Assembly: GCA_028829895.1 (NCBI GenBank)
Contig: CM054183.1
Coordinates: 76,867,571 to 76,931,570, forward strand
Origin: Sinotaia quadrata
Taxonomy: Eukaryota; Mollusca; Gastropoda; Architaenioglossa; Viviparidae
Length of the DNA stretch: 64,000 nucleotides
Direction: 5' to 3'
Made by a program: the position numbers and the translations under genes. How positions within the stretch are numbered: the stretch's first letter is position 1; every line of letters starts with the position of its first letter. The notes beneath the pieces are model-generated. The model was not told the origin of the DNA. It worked only from the letters and a program-made list of their open reading frames with translations, and ran no database searches. Below, piece after piece: positions 60,226 through 64,000 of the stretch.

Positions 60226-61640
60226 ATGTCCTCTTCTCTACATTTGTAGGAATGAATGCAAATAATATCTATTGTCTACATTTTTGGGATTGAATGCAAA
60301 TAATATGTCTGTTGTCTACATTTGTTGGAATGAATTCAAATGATGTGTCTGTTGTCTACATTTGTTGGAATGAATTCAATGTGTCTATTGTCTACATTTT
60401 TGGGATTGAATGCAAATAATATGTCTGTTGTCTACATTTGTTGGAATGAATTCAAATGATGTGTCTGTTGTCTACATTTGTAGGAATGAATTCAAATAAT
60501 GTGTCTGTTGTCTACATTTGTAGGAATGAATGCAAATAATGTGTCTGTTGTCTACATTTGTAGGAATGAATGCAAATAATATGTCTGTTGTCTACATTTG
60601 TTGGAATGAATTCAAATGATGTGTCTGTTGTCTACATTTGTAGGAATGAATTCAATGTGTCTGTTGTCTACATTTGTAGGAATGAATACAAATAATATGT
60701 CTGTTGTCTACATTTGTAGGAATGAATTCAGTGTGTCTGTTGTCTACATTTGTAGGAATGAATTCAGTGTGTCTGTTGTCTACATTTGTAGGAATGAATT
60801 CAATGTGTCTGTTGTCTACATTTGTAGGAATGAATTCAATGTGTCTGTTGTCTACATTTGTAGGAATGAATTCAAATAATATGTCTGTTGTCTACATTTG
60901 TAGGAATGAATTCAATGTGTCTGTTGTCTACATTTGTAGGAATGAATTCAGTGTGTCTGTTGTCTACATTTGTAGGAATGAATTTAATGTGTCTGTTGTC
61001 TACATTTGTAGGAATGAATTCAATGTGTCTGTTGTCTACATTTGTAGGAATGAATTCAAATAATATGTCTGTTGTCTACATTTGTAGGAATGAATTCAAA
61101 TAATATGTCTGTTGTCTACATTTGTAGGAATGAATTCAAATGATGTGTCTGTTGTCTACATTTGTAGGAATGAATTCAATGTGTCTGTTGTCTACATTTG
61201 TAGGAATGAATTCAATGTGTCTGTTGTCTACATTTGTAGGAATGAATTCAAATAATGTGTCTGTTGTCTACATTTGTCGAAATGAAAGCAATGTGTCTGT
61301 TGTCTACATTTGTAGGAATGAATTCAAATAATGTGTCTGTTGTCTACATTTGTCGAAATGAAAGCAATGTGTCTGTTGTCTACATTTGTAGGAATGAATT
61401 CAAATAATGTGTCTGTTGTCTACATTTGTCGAAATGAAAGCAATGTGTCTGTTGTCTACATTTGTAGGAATGAATTCAAATAATGTGTCTGTTGTCTACA
61501 TTTGTCGAAATGAAAGCAATGTGTCTGTTGTCTACATTTGTAGGAATGAATTCAAATAATGTGTCTGTTGTCTACATTTGTCGAAATGAAAGCAATGTGT
61601 CTGTTGTCTACATCTATGGAAATGAATGCAGTGCTTCTTC
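60225..61640. repeat. Large 36/40-bp tandem array, ~37 copies
   Basis: Units share GTGTCTGTTGTCTACATTTG and TAGGAATGAATTC. Short (36-bp) units read ATTCAATGTGTC; long (40-bp) units read ATTCAAATAATGTGTC. From about 61245 to 61600 long units with TTGTAGGAATGAATTC alternate with short units with TTGTCGAAATGAAAGC, a 76-bp higher-order repeat. Open frames (MCLLSTFVGMNS, VSVVYICRNEF) arise from the 36-bp period. Confidence 0.97.
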
Positions 61641-62400
61641 TTTGGATGATAGCTCCAAGGTCATAAATAGACAACAACAAAAATTTTACATATTTATTTG
61701 TATATTTTGATCGTTTTACACTTAAGGTAAAAGTTTGCTGGGGAATAATTGCATGATTTTTACTTTAAACAGCAAACTATATATAAGTCTTATGTGTATG
61801 GATGTAGTTTTTACAACAGACAATGGCTGTATGAATATTGTATAGTTTTAATTTTAGTTTTACAACAAAATGTATTAGTATTGTATGGGTCTGGTTTTAT
61901 AACAAACAATGGCTCTATAATAATACAGTATTATATAGGTGTAGTTTTACAGTAAACTGTGGCTGTTCAGTTGAAATTGTACAACAAACAATATATTGAC
62001 CATGAGTAAGCTTCAAAAGTGGTAATCTGAAATTATGTAATAGGAGTTATTCATTTGTTTAAAAGGTTGTGATTATTTCAAATCATATTTCTTTGTACAT
62101 TGAAGTTTTCTGTATGAGTATGAAGTGTAAATTTATTGATATTAATGCTGTTGGCATTAACTTATTGCAAACACCCACTGATTTGTTAAAATAAGAAGAG
62201 AAACATTTCTTCTGTAATTTATAAATATGTACTAGTGTGCCATTGCCATATTCAGAACAGATCATTTCATCTTAATCTTCTTATTCTGTTTTTTAAATAT
62301 TTTTTTAACTTTTATGTTGAGATATTTTTTATAATTCCTAATATATATATATTAACTATTGGCCTTTATTGTCACCACAAACTTTACTCCTCTAGTCGTG
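61640..62400. other. AT-rich spacer
   Basis: Loose repetition of TTTTACAACAAACAATGGCT-like units at 61800-61990. No gene was recognised. Confidence 0.4.
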
Positions 62401-62408
62401 GATTATGT

Positions 62409-62715
62409 CCCTTTTAATACTAGTCCAGTTGCAGTTTGTTACGCCATTATCTTCTTCGAAAAATCTTCACTCTGTTCCTTTTAATACTATTAGTCCAGTT
62501 ATAGTTCATATTACAGTTAATACTCATTACCTTCCACAGAGAAAAATCTTCTGTCTGTCCCTTTTAATATGTACTAGTCCAGTTTTAGTTCATATTACAG
62601 TTAAAACTCATTACCTTCCTCAAAGAAAAATCTTCTGTCTGTCCCTTTTAATATGTACTAGTTCAATTGTAGTTCATGTTACAGTCAATCATTCATTATC
62701 TTATCTTTTTGAAAC
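62409..62715. repeat. ~84-bp tandem repeat, 3-4 copies
   Basis: CTTTTAAT starts at 62411, 62478, 62561 and 62645. Units share CTAGTCCAGTT, AGTTCATATTACAGTTAA, CTCATTACCTTCC and AAAATCTTC. Open frame 62405-62752 follows from the repeat. Confidence 0.9.
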
Positions 62716-64000
62716 ATCTTGTGACTTTTGTGAGTATTCTCTCCAGCCTTAATGTACAAATGGTTGCTGTTTCATATTTTTGTTTGGGGGTCTTCCATAG
62801 TCGTTGCCTTGGATCGCAATAGCATGATAGAGAGAAAATTACCACACATAAAGAGTGTTAATGGCATTGAGTAGAGGGATGCTTAGGACAGCTTGACATA
62901 CCTGTCTACAATAGCACAATTTGCCTACATGATCAGTCCTGGAACAATATTTAGCCCATTCAATTTCAGTTTTCTTCAGACAGTTTTTTCCATTTTTGAA
63001 GAACAAACTTTGGCTGAAATGTTTGGATGTTTCATTAGTTATAAAATTTCCTTTCTTGTATATATCTAATTCAGTAAAACTAATCTTTTACTTATTGATG
63101 GTAAAATCACTTTGAGTTTGAAATATCCATTGAAAAATTAATTTGAGAAAACTATTGCATTACAATATTAACATATGAATAATGTAGTTGATTAGTCATA
63201 ATTTTTAAGGTATTTTAATGAAACTTTTTGATGGTTTTGTACAAACAAAATTCAAAATAATTTTTTATTTGTAATATTTTATAAAATATCTATTTATATA
63301 CAAATACTGTTGATATTTACTAATTATTATATTTTATGAGTTATTTATATAATATTTTGATTTGATTTATTATTATTATTTATTTTTATTTATTATTTTG
63401 TATTTTTCTAATAAAATATCTGCTAGAAGTTTTAATAGTGTGCTGTTAACAGCTACTTTAGGATAAAAGATTCTTTTTTTAAATATAAGACAGTTTTAAG
63501 ATTATAAAAAAATTACAATCTAAGTTAAAAATATCTTTTAAAATGTGACCTTTGAAAGTGTCACATTTGTTTCATCAGGTGTGTTGAAAATTTGACAGCT
63601 ATTACCGGTACGACTTTAGTTCCTGCCATTCACCATTCAGTCATTTAATGCTTATTGGAAGTGAACATTAAACTTTGTGTGTATCAGTGTAAATTATTAT
63701 CCAATTGTTTTCACTGGCATCAATGAATTTATTGTTGATTACCTCATCTAAAGAGTAAACATCAGAGTGTTAATTTTAAAATAAATTATTTATACGTCTT
63801 GTACTGACATTATTTTATCATTATTTTCTTAATTTATTTTGGTCATTTGTTTTTTAATGTGCTTCCAGGAAATACCAAAAAGACATTGATGTTAACCACT
63901 TCTAAACACCTCTTTGCAGTTAGTGCTTTGTTCATTAGCCTTAAACTTTAGCTCTTTACAGTTAACTCTTTGTTAACCATTTCTGTTAACAATTTCAGCA
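62716..64000. other. AT-rich right end of window
   Basis: A short mixed-composition patch (62780-62960), then very AT-rich DNA. TTTGCAGTTAGTGCTTTGTTCATTAG and TTTACAGTTAACTCTTTGTTAACC at 63910-63985 are related, possibly the start of another array running off the edge. No gene was recognised. Confidence 0.4.

Noticed and set aside
1..64000. tRNA, rRNA or snRNA genes
   Set aside because: No A/B-box pairs with a cloverleaf, and no rRNA or snRNA sequence, were recognised by eye. tRNAscan or Infernal would be decisive but could not be run.

Overview
The window is animal nuclear DNA: AT-rich, intron-containing genes with GT-AG splicing, and an exceptional density of minisatellites and transposon relics. 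Both multi-exon proteins and the repeat style suggest a lophotrochozoan, most likely a mollusc (perhaps a gastropod). That assignment is inference from protein flavour and genome texture. No prokaryotic operon, CRISPR array, rRNA or convincing tRNA was seen.

Two complete protein-coding genes can be rebuilt exon by exon on the + strand with consistent splice phases. (1) A cytosolic sulfotransferase of the SULT type, 5 exons, 9139-20969, 297 aa. It has the PAPS-binding PKTGTHW loop, catalytic His109, the Arg131/Ser139 3'-phosphate site, the C-terminal RKG..GDWKN motif and the KxxxTVxxxE dimer motif. Its first-exon start is uncertain. (2) A YIL108W-like putative zinc metallopeptidase, 7 coding exons, 34882-58090, 622 aa, with HELGHTFDLAH followed by a downstream Met. 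Its introns total about 21 kb. One appears to be a GC-AG intron, and a short upstream ORF ends exactly across its start codon. A third gene may be represented only by a terminal exon near the left edge (1694-1837).

Layout. 1-1410: hAT transposase C-terminal relic and an 808-bp hAT-like element with a BED-finger relic. 1694-2930: possible last exon and 3' UTR. 2980-8960: intergenic, with 36-bp and 52-bp tandem arrays. 9139-21290: sulfotransferase gene; its introns hold a LINE 3' end, a 1.6-kb LTR-like repeat and at least nine tandem arrays. 21300-34828: mostly intergenic, with GT microsatellites, two more copies of the 1.6-kb repeat, a 32-bp array, a 342-bp hAT MITE with perfect 8-bp target duplication, and a possible 5' UTR exon near 27158. 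34829-58090: metallopeptidase gene. 58090-64000: 3' flank with a 1.4-kb 36/40-bp array.

The two genes have no visible functional link. I found no convincing new multi-gene system. The most unusual signals are where tandem arrays touch gene signals: an array whose last unit is a real 3' splice site (exon 3 of the metallopeptidase), an array whose first unit contains the sulfotransferase stop codon, and a (GT)n tract flanked by duplicated polypyrimidine tracts just before a sulfotransferase exon.
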